Assembly (NCBI GenBank): GCA_947624205.1
Contig: CANQJI010000023.1
Span: 1 to 33,118 of the forward strand
Source: an uncultured Akkermansia sp.
GTDB taxonomy: Bacteria > Verrucomicrobiota > Verrucomicrobiia > Verrucomicrobiales > Akkermansiaceae
Reading direction: 5' to 3'
Length of the DNA stretch: 33,118 nt
The translations under genes and the position numbers were made by a program. Shown here piece by piece: positions 26,164 through 33,100 of the stretch. Position 1 is the stretch's first letter. Each line of letters begins with the position of its first letter. The notes below the pieces were generated by a model. It did no database searches. It was not told where the DNA came from and saw nothing but the letters and a program-made list of their open reading frames with translations.

Positions 26164-26406
26164 AGCCCCCTCCGCGCAACGCGCGCAAATTCCCAAAATT
26201 CCGCTTCGCATCCGCTCCGCATCCCCGCGCCGCACGGCGCGCGAACTCCTCAAATCGTACATCGTACATAGGCAGACCCTGTCTGCCACCGTCGTACATC
26301 GAAAATCCTACATCGTACATAGGCGGCGTAGCCGCCGAACTTCCCAAATCGTACATCGAAAATCGTACATCGTACATAGGCAAACGCATTTCCTAATGCG
26401 TTTGCC
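26164..26406 (+). repeat. Mosaic hairpin repeat array with three different hairpins
   Basis: After GCGC-type hairpins come three scaffold units built from TCGTACATCG and TACATAGG. Each is followed by a different perfect hairpin: GGCAGAC-CCT-GTCTGCC (26271-26287), GGCGGC-GTA-GCCGCC (26322-26336) and the 12-bp GGCAAACGCATT hairpin (26379-26406). It fills the gap between aroB and the M29 peptidase gene, in the same orientation as the other copies. Confidence 0.88.
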
Positions 26407-26453
26407 CTGGGCTTCCATGCCTGACTCTTTCCACAAAATAACAGAAAACTGCC

Positions 26454-27560
26454 ATGACTGATCCTCGTATCACCCAACTCGCACAAGCCCTCATTCGCCA
26501 CTCCTGTCGCGTACAGCCCGGCGAAAATGTTCTGCTTGATCTCATCGACACCCCGGAGGAAATCGGCATTGAACTTATCCGTGCTGTACGCTCCGTCGGG
26601 GGTGTGCCGCACATCAATCTGCGTCGCAGTCGCATCACTGCCGAAATGTTCTCTGGCGCCACAGAAGCACAGTACAGCCTCATTGCCGAACTTGAACTCG
26701 CCCAGATGCAGAAAATGCAAGCGTACATTGCTATCCGAGGTAGTGATAACAGCTTTGAGAACTCTGCCGTGCCTGCTGATGCTATGCACCTCACTCAGCA
26801 CTTCATGCGCCCCGTACACGATCATCGCGTCTGCCGCACCAAATGGTGCGTTCTGCGCTGGCCTTCCCCCTCCATGGCGCAGTCTGCCGGCATGAGCACG
26901 CAAGCATTCGAAGATTTTTACTTCCGATGCTGCCTCGCAGATTATGATTGTCTGAAGATCGCTATGGATAAACTCGCCGCGCGCATGATGCGCACCGATC
27001 ACGTGCACATCGTGGGCCCCGGAACCGACCTCTCATTCTCCATCAAAGGTTTGCCTGCTATCCCCTGTGCCGGTGAAATGAATATCCCGGATGGCGAAGT
27101 ATTCACAGCTCCTGTCCGTGATTCCGTTTTCGGCACGGTTTCCTACACAGCTCCAAGTCTCTACCAGGGTATCCCCTTTGACGGCGTGAAATTGCGCTTC
27201 GAGCATGGCAAAATTGTAGAGGCTCACTGCAACGGTAATGAAGATGCCCTCATCAAAATCCTTGATTCTGACGAAGGTGCCCGCTATATCGGCGAATTTG
27301 CCCTCGGCGTAAACCCCGAGGTTCTCCTCCCCATGCGCGATATCCTCTTCGATGAAAAGATTGCCGGTTCTTTCCACTTTACCCCGGGTAATGCCTATGA
27401 AAACTGCGATAACGGCAACCGCTCCCAGATCCACTGGGATCTCGTCTGTATCCAGCGCTCCGACTACGGCGGCGGAGAAATCTATTTTGACGATGAGCTC
27501 ATCCGAAGGGACGGACTCTTCCTCGATCCTGATCTCGCCGTTCTCAACCCCAGGGACTGA
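26454..27560 (+). CDS. M29-family aminopeptidase
   Basis: The 368-residue cytoplasmic enzyme matches the AmpS/aminopeptidase T family. Metal ligands fit Glu215 (GEMNIPDGEVF), Glu281 (IGEFALGVNP), His308 (SFHF), His327 and Asp329 (QIHWDLV); the 66-residue distance between the two Glu agrees with characterised members. It is expected to release N-terminal amino acids from peptides using two metal ions. The N-terminal domain carries VQPGENVLLD. The gene starts 47 nt after a repeat hairpin with no clear promoter, so it may depend on read-through from aroB or on an unseen promoter. A typical member is near 400 residues; this one is slightly short. Confidence 0.9.
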   Translation: MTDPRITQLAQALIRHSCRVQPGENVLLDLIDTPEEIGIELIRAVRSVGGVPHINLRRSRITAEMFSGATEAQYSLIAELELAQMQKMQAYIAIRGSDNSFENSAVPADAMHLTQHFMRPVHDHRVCRTKWCVLRWPSPSMAQSAGMSTQAFEDFYFRCCLADYDCLKIAMDKLAARMMRTDHVHIVGPGTDLSFSIKGLPAIPCAGEMNIPDGEVFTAPVRDSVFGTVSYTAPSLYQGIPFDGVKLRFEHGKIVEAHCNGNEDALIKILDSDEGARYIGEFALGVNPEVLLPMRDILFDEKIAGSFHFTPGNAYENCDNGNRSQIHWDLVCIQRSDYGGGEIYFDDELIRRDGLFLDPDLAVLNPRD

Positions 27561-27695
27561 TTCCTCCTTCTCTTCCCTTTGCCCTCCTCCTCGCATCTGT
27601 GACGTGGCGGATTTTTTGGAAAATCTTCCTCCCGTCTCCTTGTGAGGTGTTGAAATTTGCTCTGCTAGAATTAGTAAAGACAACTTATATTTCTC

Positions 27696-27724
27696 TTGAC
27701 AAATGCACGTAAACTGATTAAGTT
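27696..27724 (+). promoter_or_regulatory. Promoter of the coiled-coil/membrane protein pair
   Basis: A perfect -35 TTGACA is followed at 17 nt by TAAGTT (or at 16 nt by TTAAGT), a weak -10. The -10 is covered by an inverted repeat (27709-27727), so regulation by a repressor is plausible. Confidence 0.5.
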
Positions 27725-27727
27725 TAC
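27709..27727 (+). promoter_or_regulatory. Operator-like inverted repeat
   Basis: GTAAAC and its complement GTTTAC flank a 7-nt centre (TGATTAA), lying over the -10 region. A third GTAAAC stands at 27740-27745, between the promoter and the start codon. Confidence 0.45.
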
Positions 27728-27749
27728 TTAAGGGTTTGCGTAAACAGGT

Positions 27750-28397
27750 ATGCCACTTGGAGAAAAGAAAACTGAAAGTAATTATCAGCAGATGGAGCTT
27801 AATCCGCAAGCAGCGGATGGGGAAGCCCACTCCCCGGAGCGCGTGAGGATGCGCGTGGAACAGGCCCGACAGCAGGCAGAATTCTACGAACAACAGCGCC
27901 TGCTACTGGAGACGCAGAGGAAAGAACTGGAGTTGAGCAACAATCAGAAGGCTCTTTTCAACGCAAATCTGGACGAAGTCGGAATGAGACTGCATAATGC
28001 TGTGCGCCGTCTGGAACAAGAGCTTGAGTCCATGGATCGTGAGCAGCGAGAGGTGGAAAGCGTAAACGAGTGTTTCAAGCGTCACTTGCAAATTCTCTCG
28101 GCACTTCAACCGCAAAACTGGAGCACAGAAGGCTTTCAGGGACGTCTTCGCGAGGCTCTTGCTAAGCTGGATCGCGCAGAAAACGATTTTGATGAAGCCT
28201 ACAGCATGGGTCGCCGTTTCCGACACACGGATGTCTTTCGTAATAAACCCGGGGAAGAAAAGACACCCGGGCGAAGACTGCGGGATCTGGGGGATATGCT
28301 GCTCAAAGGGCTCGCTTTCCATTTTCCCTTGTTTCTCTTACTGCTCGTCACTTGGCTGATTTACCTTTGGGTGGTGAGTGTTTCCACACCGCATTGA
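27750..28397 (+). CDS. Coiled-coil protein with C-terminal membrane anchor
   Basis: I do not recognise this 215-residue protein. Residues about 25-115 are a Gln/Glu-rich coiled coil (MRVEQARQQAEFYEQQRLLLETQRKELEL, AVRRLEQELESMDREQREVE). A helical middle part (about 115-165) follows. A single C-terminal TM helix (FPLFLLLLVTWLIYLWVV) leaves only a few residues beyond, so it is a tail-anchored inner-membrane protein facing the cytoplasm. It shares a layout with the next small gene (charged helix, then C-terminal TM) and is probably co-transcribed with it and gatCA. A promoter with an operator-like inverted repeat precedes it. Confidence 0.68.
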   Translation: MPLGEKKTESNYQQMELNPQAADGEAHSPERVRMRVEQARQQAEFYEQQRLLLETQRKELELSNNQKALFNANLDEVGMRLHNAVRRLEQELESMDREQREVESVNECFKRHLQILSALQPQNWSTEGFQGRLREALAKLDRAENDFDEAYSMGRRFRHTDVFRNKPGEEKTPGRRLRDLGDMLLKGLAFHFPLFLLLLVTWLIYLWVVSVSTPH

Positions 28398-28437
28398 GTT
28401 CTGATTTTTTTCTTCTTCTAGATAAGCGATATTGAGC

Positions 28438-28755
28438 ATGACCCGAATGACCCGACAAAAGGAATTTGAATTGCAGGCCGCAGAAATCCGCCGCAGATGG
28501 GAGCGCGAGCGCGCTTCACGACGCCGTATGACACAAGCGTACTACAGCGGCAGCGAACACGCCTCCAACACACTCTCTCCTCAGGAAGATGTCGTGGAGA
28601 AGCGCCGCACAAAACGCGTAGTTCTCTCTGAAGCGCGTCCACTCTCGACACGCACTCTGCTGGTAGAAAACATGGTGCTCCTCGTTGTGCTGGGATTATC
28701 CATCTTCGGTCTGTACATGCTGAGCATTTACCTGATGAATCAGAGTGGTTATTGA
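28438..28755 (+). CDS. Small tail-anchored membrane protein
   Basis: The ~105-residue product has a highly charged N-terminal helix (KEFELQAAEIRRRWERERASRRR), a short basic linker and one C-terminal TM helix (LLVENMVLLVVLGLSIFGLYMLSIYL). I do not recognise a family. I chose the ATG giving MTRMTRQ; a TTG two codons earlier or a second ATG three codons later are alternatives. It follows the coiled-coil gene by 40 nt and ends 9 nt before gatC. The similar topology of the two neighbours suggests they act together at the membrane. Confidence 0.62.
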   Translation: MTRMTRQKEFELQAAEIRRRWERERASRRRMTQAYYSGSEHASNTLSPQEDVVEKRRTKRVVLSEARPLSTRTLLVENMVLLVVLGLSIFGLYMLSIYLMNQSGY

Positions 28756-28764
28756 TCCCTAACG

Positions 28765-29079
28765 ATGCTTGTTACTATGCAGAATCCTTCGCCTGACATT
28801 GATGTAGCGTACATAGCCAAGCTCGCAAAAATCGAGCTGACCGATGAGGAAAAATCACGCTTTACACGCGATCTCGGACAAATTCTGGACTATGTGCAGC
28901 AGTTGGAAAAATGGGACACCCAGAGCGTTGATCCCATGTACCATCCGATTCCTGTTTTCGATGCCCTGCGCCCCGATGTGCCCGGAAAAAGTTTGCCCAT
29001 CAATGCCGTTTTATGCAACGCCCCGCAGCAGGAAGATGATCAATTCCGCGTGCCGAAAGTCGTAGAATCCGCACACTGA
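28765..29079 (+). CDS. gatC: Aspartyl/glutamyl-tRNA amidotransferase subunit C
   Basis: This small subunit (about 100-104 residues) stabilises GatA within GatCAB, which amidates Glu-tRNA(Gln) and/or Asp-tRNA(Asn). It has the family pattern VAYIAKLAKIELTDEEKSRFTRDLGQILDYVQQLEKWDT, followed by the extended P-x-x-x-x-x-LRPD segment (DALRPDVPGKSL) and FRVPKVVE. An ATG four codons later (28777) also fits the usual N-terminus; no Shine-Dalgarno decides between them. gatA follows after 33 nt. gatB is not in the window. Confidence 0.93.
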   Translation: MLVTMQNPSPDIDVAYIAKLAKIELTDEEKSRFTRDLGQILDYVQQLEKWDTQSVDPMYHPIPVFDALRPDVPGKSLPINAVLCNAPQQEDDQFRVPKVVESAH

Positions 29080-29112
29080 TTTTTCTCACCCCTTTTTTCT
29101 GTTCAGAAAATC

Positions 29113-30528
29113 ATGATGTCACCCGAGATAAGCCTGAACGTCCTGCAAAACGCTCTTCGTAGTGGAAAAATCTCTCCATCTGAAGTTGTTGAGTATTACG
29201 CCGCGCGCATGGATGAGCTCAATCCCCGGCTCAATGCCCTGCTCTCTTACGACAAGGAAGCAGCTCTTGCTGCCGCCGCGAAAGCGGATGTCAACCTCCC
29301 CCTGGGTGGTCTCCCGGTCGCTATCAAGGATAACATATGCCGTAAAGGGATTACTACGAGCTGCGCTTCGCGAATGCTGGAAAACTTCCACTCCCCGTAC
29401 GACGCCACTGCCGTCGAGAAACTCCTTGCGGCAGGTGCCATTCCTTTCGGTCGCGCCAACATGGATGAGTTCGCTATGGGATCTTCCGGAGAAAACTCTG
29501 CCTATGGCTCCACTCAAAATCCTGCTGATCCGCAGCACGTCCCCGGTGGCTCCTCCAGCGGCTCGGCTGCAGCTGTTGCCGCCGGGCTAATCCCCGCTGC
29601 CCTCGGCTCTGATACTGGCGGATCGGTGCGCCAACCCGCCTCCCACTGCGGCGTCGTCGGTTTCAAACCAACCTATGGACGTATCTCTCGTTACGGCTTG
29701 GTTGCCTTTGCCTCCTCTCTCGACCAGATCGGCACTCTCACGCACTGCGTGGAAGATGCCGCACTGCTGCTGGGTATCCTTTGTGGGCATGATGAGAAAG
29801 ATTCCACTAGCTCGAGCGAACCCGTTCCGGATTTCATGAGCGGGCTGCACGACGGCATCAAGGGCATGCGCATTGGACTCCCGCGCGAGTACACCGGTGG
29901 GGGCAATGCTGAATCAGTAAGTTCTGCTCTCCGGGATGCTGTGCAAGCTCTGCAGAACGCCGGGGCTGAAATCTGCGAAATCTCGCTCCCTCACGCGGAG
30001 ACCGCCGTGGCTTCCTACTATATTATCGCTTGCGCTGAGGCCTCTTCCAACCTCGCACGCTACGACGGAATCCGCTACGGCCACCGCAGTGATGCAGCTC
30101 TCGACCCGGATGCCCTTTTCAGTCTTTCTCGCGCGGAAGGCTTCGGAGAGGAAGTAAAGCGCCGCATCATCCTTGGCACCTATGTACTCTCCGGAGGCTA
30201 CTACGACGCTTACTACGCCCGTGCACAAAAAGCCCGCGCTCTCGTTGCGCAGGATTTTGCTAAAGCATTCACCGAGCTTGGAGTGCAGCTTATTCTGGGA
30301 CCCGTGGCGCCCACTCCCGCGCCCAAACTGCACGCAGAGGATATAACTCCGCTGCAGACCTATCTCGCAGATATCTACACGGTGCCGGCGAATCTTGCCG
30401 GATTGCCCGCCATCTCTGTTCCCACGCCGCAAAACGGCCTTCCCGTGGGCGTACAGTTGCTCGCTCCGCACTTTGAGGAAGCTCGTCTCCTGCGCGCCGC
30501 CGTCTCTCTGGAGCAGTCATGGAAATGA
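29113..30528 (+). CDS. gatA: Aspartyl/glutamyl-tRNA amidotransferase subunit A
   Basis: The amidase subunit hydrolyses glutamine and passes ammonia to GatB for making Gln-tRNA(Gln) (or Asn-tRNA(Asn)). The 471-residue product has the amidase-signature triad: Lys72 in AIKDN, the cis-Ser in [14 protein letters not shown] (145-158) and nucleophile Ser171 in [12 protein letters not shown]. Further family blocks are [44 protein letters not shown] and the C-terminal [11 protein letters not shown]. It starts with two consecutive ATG codons. The stop overlaps the thiD ATG. Confidence 0.97.
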   Translation: MMSPEISLNVLQNALRSGKISPSEVVEYYAARMDELNPRLNALLSYDKEAALAAAAKADVNLPLGGLPVAIKDNICRKGITTSCASRMLENFHSPYDATAVEKLLAAGAIPFGRANMDEFAMGSSGENSAYGSTQNPADPQHVPGGSSSGSAAAVAAGLIPAALGSDTGGSVRQPASHCGVVGFKPTYGRISRYGLVAFASSLDQIGTLTHCVEDAALLLGILCGHDEKDSTSSSEPVPDFMSGLHDGIKGMRIGLPREYTGGGNAESVSSALRDAVQALQNAGAEICEISLPHAETAVASYYIIACAEASSNLARYDGIRYGHRSDAALDPDALFSLSRAEGFGEEVKRRIILGTYVLSGGYYDAYYARAQKARALVAQDFAKAFTELGVQLILGPVAPTPAPKLHAEDITPLQTYLADIYTVPANLAGLPAISVPTPQNGLPVGVQLLAPHFEEARLLRAAVSLEQSWK

Positions 30529-31307
30529 CCCCCGTTTTCCTTTCTATCGCCGGCTCCGATTCCTCGGCTGGGGCAGGTCTTCAGGCTGATCTCAAGACTG
30601 GATTTGCCCTCGGTTGCTACCCTCTTACCGCTGTCACTTGTGTGGTGAGTGAAGTGCCGGGCCACGTGGCGGATATAGCCCCCCTCCCTCCGAAGATTGT
30701 CGCAAGTCAGATTCGCGAATGCCTGCGCACTTTTCCTGTGGCTGCTGTCAAAACCGGCATGCTCTACAGCGCCGAAATTCTCCGGGCTGCTGTCGACGAA
30801 CTTCCGCAGGGCATCCCCCTCGTAGTGGATCCCGTTATGATCGCCACGGCAGGGGACCCCCTCATGCTCGCTTCTACCTTGCAAGCGTACGAGTCAAGCC
30901 TCTTCCCGCGTGCCACCCTCATCACTCCTAACATCGACGAACTTACCACCCTCTGCCGACGCGACGAAGCTCCGACCACCGTCGATGAGTTGGCTTATGC
31001 TGCCGTTGAACTCTCTCGTTCTTACGGCTGCGCTGTCCTTGCCAAAGGTGGTCATCTCGCCGGCGACTCCTGCACCGATTTACTCGTTCTCCCGGATGGT
31101 TCCGTGACTCCTTTCTCTCACGCCCGCACCACCGGTATCTCTACCCATGGCACAGGCTGCACCCTCTCTTCTGCCATCACCGCTTTCCTTGCTAAAGGGG
31201 CAGCCCTTACTGAGGCGGTTGAATCCGCTCTTGCCTACACCTCACAAACCATCGCCTCCTCCCACTGCTGGAATCCCTCTCTCTTTGCTCTGAACCATGA
31301 CGTTTGA
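30525..31307 (+). CDS. thiD: Hydroxymethylpyrimidine/phosphomethylpyrimidine kinase
   Basis: It phosphorylates HMP and HMP-phosphate for thiamine synthesis or salvage. The ~260-residue ribokinase-fold product has SIAGSDSSAGAGLQADLKT at the N-terminus (substrate site), VKTGMLYS, VVDPVM, TPNIDEL and the anion-hole/catalytic STHGTGCTLSSAI. I chose the ATG that overlaps the gatA stop (ATGA); another in-frame ATG lies two codons earlier. There is no TPP riboswitch and no other thiamine gene nearby, so it appears to be expressed through the gatCA transcript. Its TGA stop (31305-31307) lies in copy C of the gene-end repeat. Confidence 0.93.
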   Translation: MTPVFLSIAGSDSSAGAGLQADLKTGFALGCYPLTAVTCVVSEVPGHVADIAPLPPKIVASQIRECLRTFPVAAVKTGMLYSAEILRAAVDELPQGIPLVVDPVMIATAGDPLMLASTLQAYESSLFPRATLITPNIDELTTLCRRDEAPTTVDELAYAAVELSRSYGCAVLAKGGHLAGDSCTDLLVLPDGSVTPFSHARTTGISTHGTGCTLSSAITAFLAKGAALTEAVESALAYTSQTIASSHCWNPSLFALNHDV

Positions 31308-31348
31308 GAGAAATCAATCAACAGAGAAAATGCCCTTATTGACTGATA
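31303..31348 (+). repeat. Gene-end repeat module, copy C (shortened)
   Basis: About 46 nt match the first half of copies A and B (TCAATCAACAGAGAAAATGC, TTATTGACTGATA) and then diverge. The thiD stop codon lies at its start. Confidence 0.82.
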
Positions 31349-31439
31349 GCTTGCTCCGCCGCCCTCGCGTGCTCCGCGCAGGAATTTTATAAATCGTACA
31401 TAGAAAATCGTACATCGTACATAGGCGGCGTCAGCCGCC
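31349..31439 (+). repeat. Mosaic hairpin repeat after thiD
   Basis: A CGCG-type hairpin is followed by GGAATTTTATAAATCG, the TCGTACAT scaffold, TACATAGG and a perfect hairpin GGCGGC-GTCA-GCCGCC (31424-31439). Confidence 0.83.
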
Positions 31440-31498
31440 ACTTCCGCCGCTTTCCCTTTAAATCCGCGCGTCGTTCCTCAATTCCTCTCCCGATCTGG

Positions 31499-31584
31499 CT
31501 TCGCCACACTCGCGCGCTCCGCGCGGGAATTCCCCAAATCGTACATCGAAAATCGTACATCGTACATAGGCGGCGTCAGCCGCC
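31499..31584 (+). repeat. Mosaic hairpin repeat, second copy after thiD
   Basis: CTTCGCCACACTCGCGCG with a CGCGCG-CTC-CGCGCG hairpin, then GGAATTCCCCAAATCG, the double TCGTACATCG scaffold, TACATAGG and the hairpin GGCGGC-GTCA-GCCGCC (31569-31584). It is close to the neighbouring copy at 31349-31439, with about 60 nt of unrelated DNA between. Confidence 0.85.
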
Positions 31585-31602
31585 TTCTGCCTCCGTCGTT
31601 TT

Positions 31603-31914
31603 TTAAGAAAAATGGCGGAAACATTCCGCAACATTTGTCAATAGTACAAAATATACAAGAAACGACAGGATACATACAAGGAGATTTAAGGCTTCTCTTA
31701 TTTTCCCCAATAGGAGTAAAAAGGGAATGTAAAAGACACTTACAGCCACACCTAATAAAATAAGCACAAAAAAAATTGTCACATAAGTATCTATTGCCTT
31801 ATTGCCTGTACCATCCACGCCTAAATCAGGACCTCCTATAATCGTCAAAATAGGTAACAAAACAAAAGAAACGCATATAGGTAAATACGTAAAAATACAT
31901 CCTTTCAGTTTCAT
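31603..31914 (-). CDS. Small integral membrane protein, unknown
   Basis: The 103-residue product has about three TM helices (CIFTYLPICVSFVLLPILTII, TYVTIFFVLILLGVAVSVFYIPFLLLL, ALNLLVCILSFLVYFVLL). I do not recognise a family. The DNA is clearly richer in A+T than its neighbours, a sign of recent arrival. A perfect TATAAT (31933-31938, minus strand) lies about 20 nt ahead of the start codon, but no good -35 is visible. Its 3' end reaches to within 20 nt of a mosaic repeat. It stands alone among repeats and IS debris, so it may be accessory. Confidence 0.6.
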   Translation of the reverse strand: MKLKGCIFTYLPICVSFVLLPILTIIGGPDLGVDGTGNKAIDTYVTIFFVLILLGVAVSVFYIPFLLLLGKIREALNLLVCILSFLVYFVLLTNVAECFRHFS

Positions 31915-32062
31915 CTTGACCGACTTGAATTCATTATATAAGGGAAAAAAGTTATATTACGTCTTTTTAAGCGCTACATTTACGTGGGCAACCCATATCA
32001 GAGTGTGCCGTTTTTGTCAAGATCATTTTGTGTTATCCTCTCGGTAAAAATTCTGCCACTAG

Positions 32063-32276
32063 GCGCCACACTCGCGCGCAAGCGCGGGAATTCCCCAAAT
32101 TGACTCACCGCTGCCCCATCGACGGTTCGCCCCTATCGGGGCAACGCATCCGCGTTGTCCATCCGCACTTACCGCCCGCTAACGCGTGCGCCCTCTACGG
32201 GGCCGTCGTGCGTGTTGTACATCGTACATAGGCAGACTCTGTCTGCCACCGCCGCCTCGTACATAGGCAAACGCAT
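32063..32276 (+). repeat. Mosaic hairpin repeat, long-scaffold form, cut by an insertion sequence
   Basis: It shares CGCCACACTCGCGCGC, GGAATTCCCCAAATTGACTC, CGGTTCGCCC, TTGTCCATCCGCACTTACC and CGTCGTGCGTG with 17780-17947. The stems between are different: GCCCC/GGGGC and AACGC/GCGTT, plus an extra hairpin-rich insert. Hairpin GGCAGAC-TCT-GTCTGCC stands at 32231-32247. A second scaffold unit ends in only the left arm, GGCAAACGCATT, at 32277, where the insertion-sequence end begins. Confidence 0.84.
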
Positions 32277-32353
32277 TCGTGATCGGACAAAAATAGTGTA
32301 CCGAAGTATTCAGCGATGTTTGACCGTCACAGCTTTTGATGTCCTCAGGAAGC

Positions 32354-32402
32354 ATTTGCAAGGGGGGCGACGCAGCGTAGCGGAGTCGTTCCCCTTGCAA
32401 AT
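32354..32402 (+). repeat. Long hairpin in the IS remnant
   Basis: Arm ATTTGCAAGGGG (32354-32365) pairs perfectly with CCCCTTGCAAAT (32391-32402). A CGAC/GTCG pair sits inside, so most of the 49 nt can fold into one stem. Confidence 0.75.
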
Positions 32403-32477
32403 GGCGCCGCCAGGGGGTAGGCAGGATTATCTCATCGATTGACCTTAAACATATTTCTCCTAATCGTACATGTTCTC

Positions 32478-32964
32478 TCACCTCGCTAATCGCTCGTAAA
32501 ACTTATTGAGCGTTACTTTGAGCTTCACAGGGATTTTTACAAAGTTACAGCCCTCTGCTGTTGCCTTGGTGCGCTGTTTGTTTTCCTTGCTTACTTCCGG
32601 GCTTGCCAGCAGTCTTTCAGCGGGTGTCTTAGCCTGTCTCCTTGTTCTCCAGATCGGCTATCCAGCGCCTATACCCGCATGAAAATACTTCGCATTCATG
32701 TAATCGGCCAGACTCCATAATCGTCGAGTAATTTGCACATCTCCCTCTCTGAATTTTTTTCTTCCCGCTCCCTCCCTTACTCTCCTTCTCGCACCTCCCA
32801 AGCTGCATGATGACGCACTTGCGATTGTATTTGAATATCCCTGTTACTCTCGTGATAAAAGCTGTTTTCTCCTTACAAGCGCGCAACATCTTGTTTTTAT
32901 TGCGGGTCTCAATGAGAGTTCGCAATACCTTCTTGTCCTTTGTCTGTGTTTAGCATACAGACAT
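32478..32964 (-). pseudogene. Transposase remnant: N- and C-terminal pieces, core deleted
   Basis: From the ATG at 32962-32964 the frame hits TAA after four codons, then continues as KDKKVLRTLIETRNKN and later TGIFKYNRKCVIMQL. This resembles the N-terminal helix-turn-helix of integrase-type transposases (TGYNRKYAIRLL pattern). It ends with a stop at 32629-32631. In another frame, 32478-32630 encodes KTPAERLLASPEV and LNKFYERLAR, the typical C-terminus (KTPYQRLL). The DDE core that should lie between is absent. The missing part corresponds to what survives at 1-290 of the window, in a different copy. Confidence 0.68.
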
Positions 32965-33046
32965 TATGGTACACTATTTTTCTCCAAACGATAAATCTCT
33001 TGTCCCCTTTTTCCACGTTCGGTGCTCTCATTTTTGTCCGATCGTA

Positions 33047-33100
33047 ATGCCTCAAAAGAAAAAGTCACCGAAGTCCGATGCCTCAAAATAAACGGTCACC
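33047..33100 (+). repeat. Two tandem copies of a ~31-nt unit at the window edge
   Basis: ATGCCTCAAAA starts at 33047 and again at 33078, each followed after six bases by GTCACC. Repeated binding-site-like units of this sort occur at the ends of some insertion sequences; the element, if any, lies beyond the window. Confidence 0.5.

Larger units (their letters stand above)
32281..33043. mobile_element. Decayed insertion sequence with inverted ends
   Basis: The left end GATCGGACAAAAAT (32281-32294) recurs inverted and perfect at 33030-33043. A longer left-end string GGACAAAAATAGTGTACC (32285-32302) recurs inverted with one mismatch at 32968-32985, so two right-end-like sequences are present. 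Between them lie only the N- and C-terminal parts of an integrase-type transposase; the catalytic core is missing. The element cannot move by itself. A 12-bp hairpin (32354-32402) lies in its left part. Confidence 0.72.

Noticed and set aside
26251..26406. CRISPR-like array of TCGTACAT repeats
   Set aside because: Units are uneven in length, the 'spacers' are self-complementary hairpins reused across the window, and there are no cas genes.
26250..27008. Minus-strand frame with MYDVR/YVRCTIFDVR-like repeats
   Set aside because: The repeated peptide is only the TCGTACAT repeat scaffold translated; the rest is antisense to the M29 peptidase.
27033..27893. 286-codon minus-strand frame
   Set aside because: Antisense to the M29 peptidase and into the promoter region of the next operon; no recognisable domain.
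30450..30530. TPP riboswitch controlling thiD
   Set aside because: thiD starts inside the gatA stop codon with no leader, and no THI-box sequence is visible.
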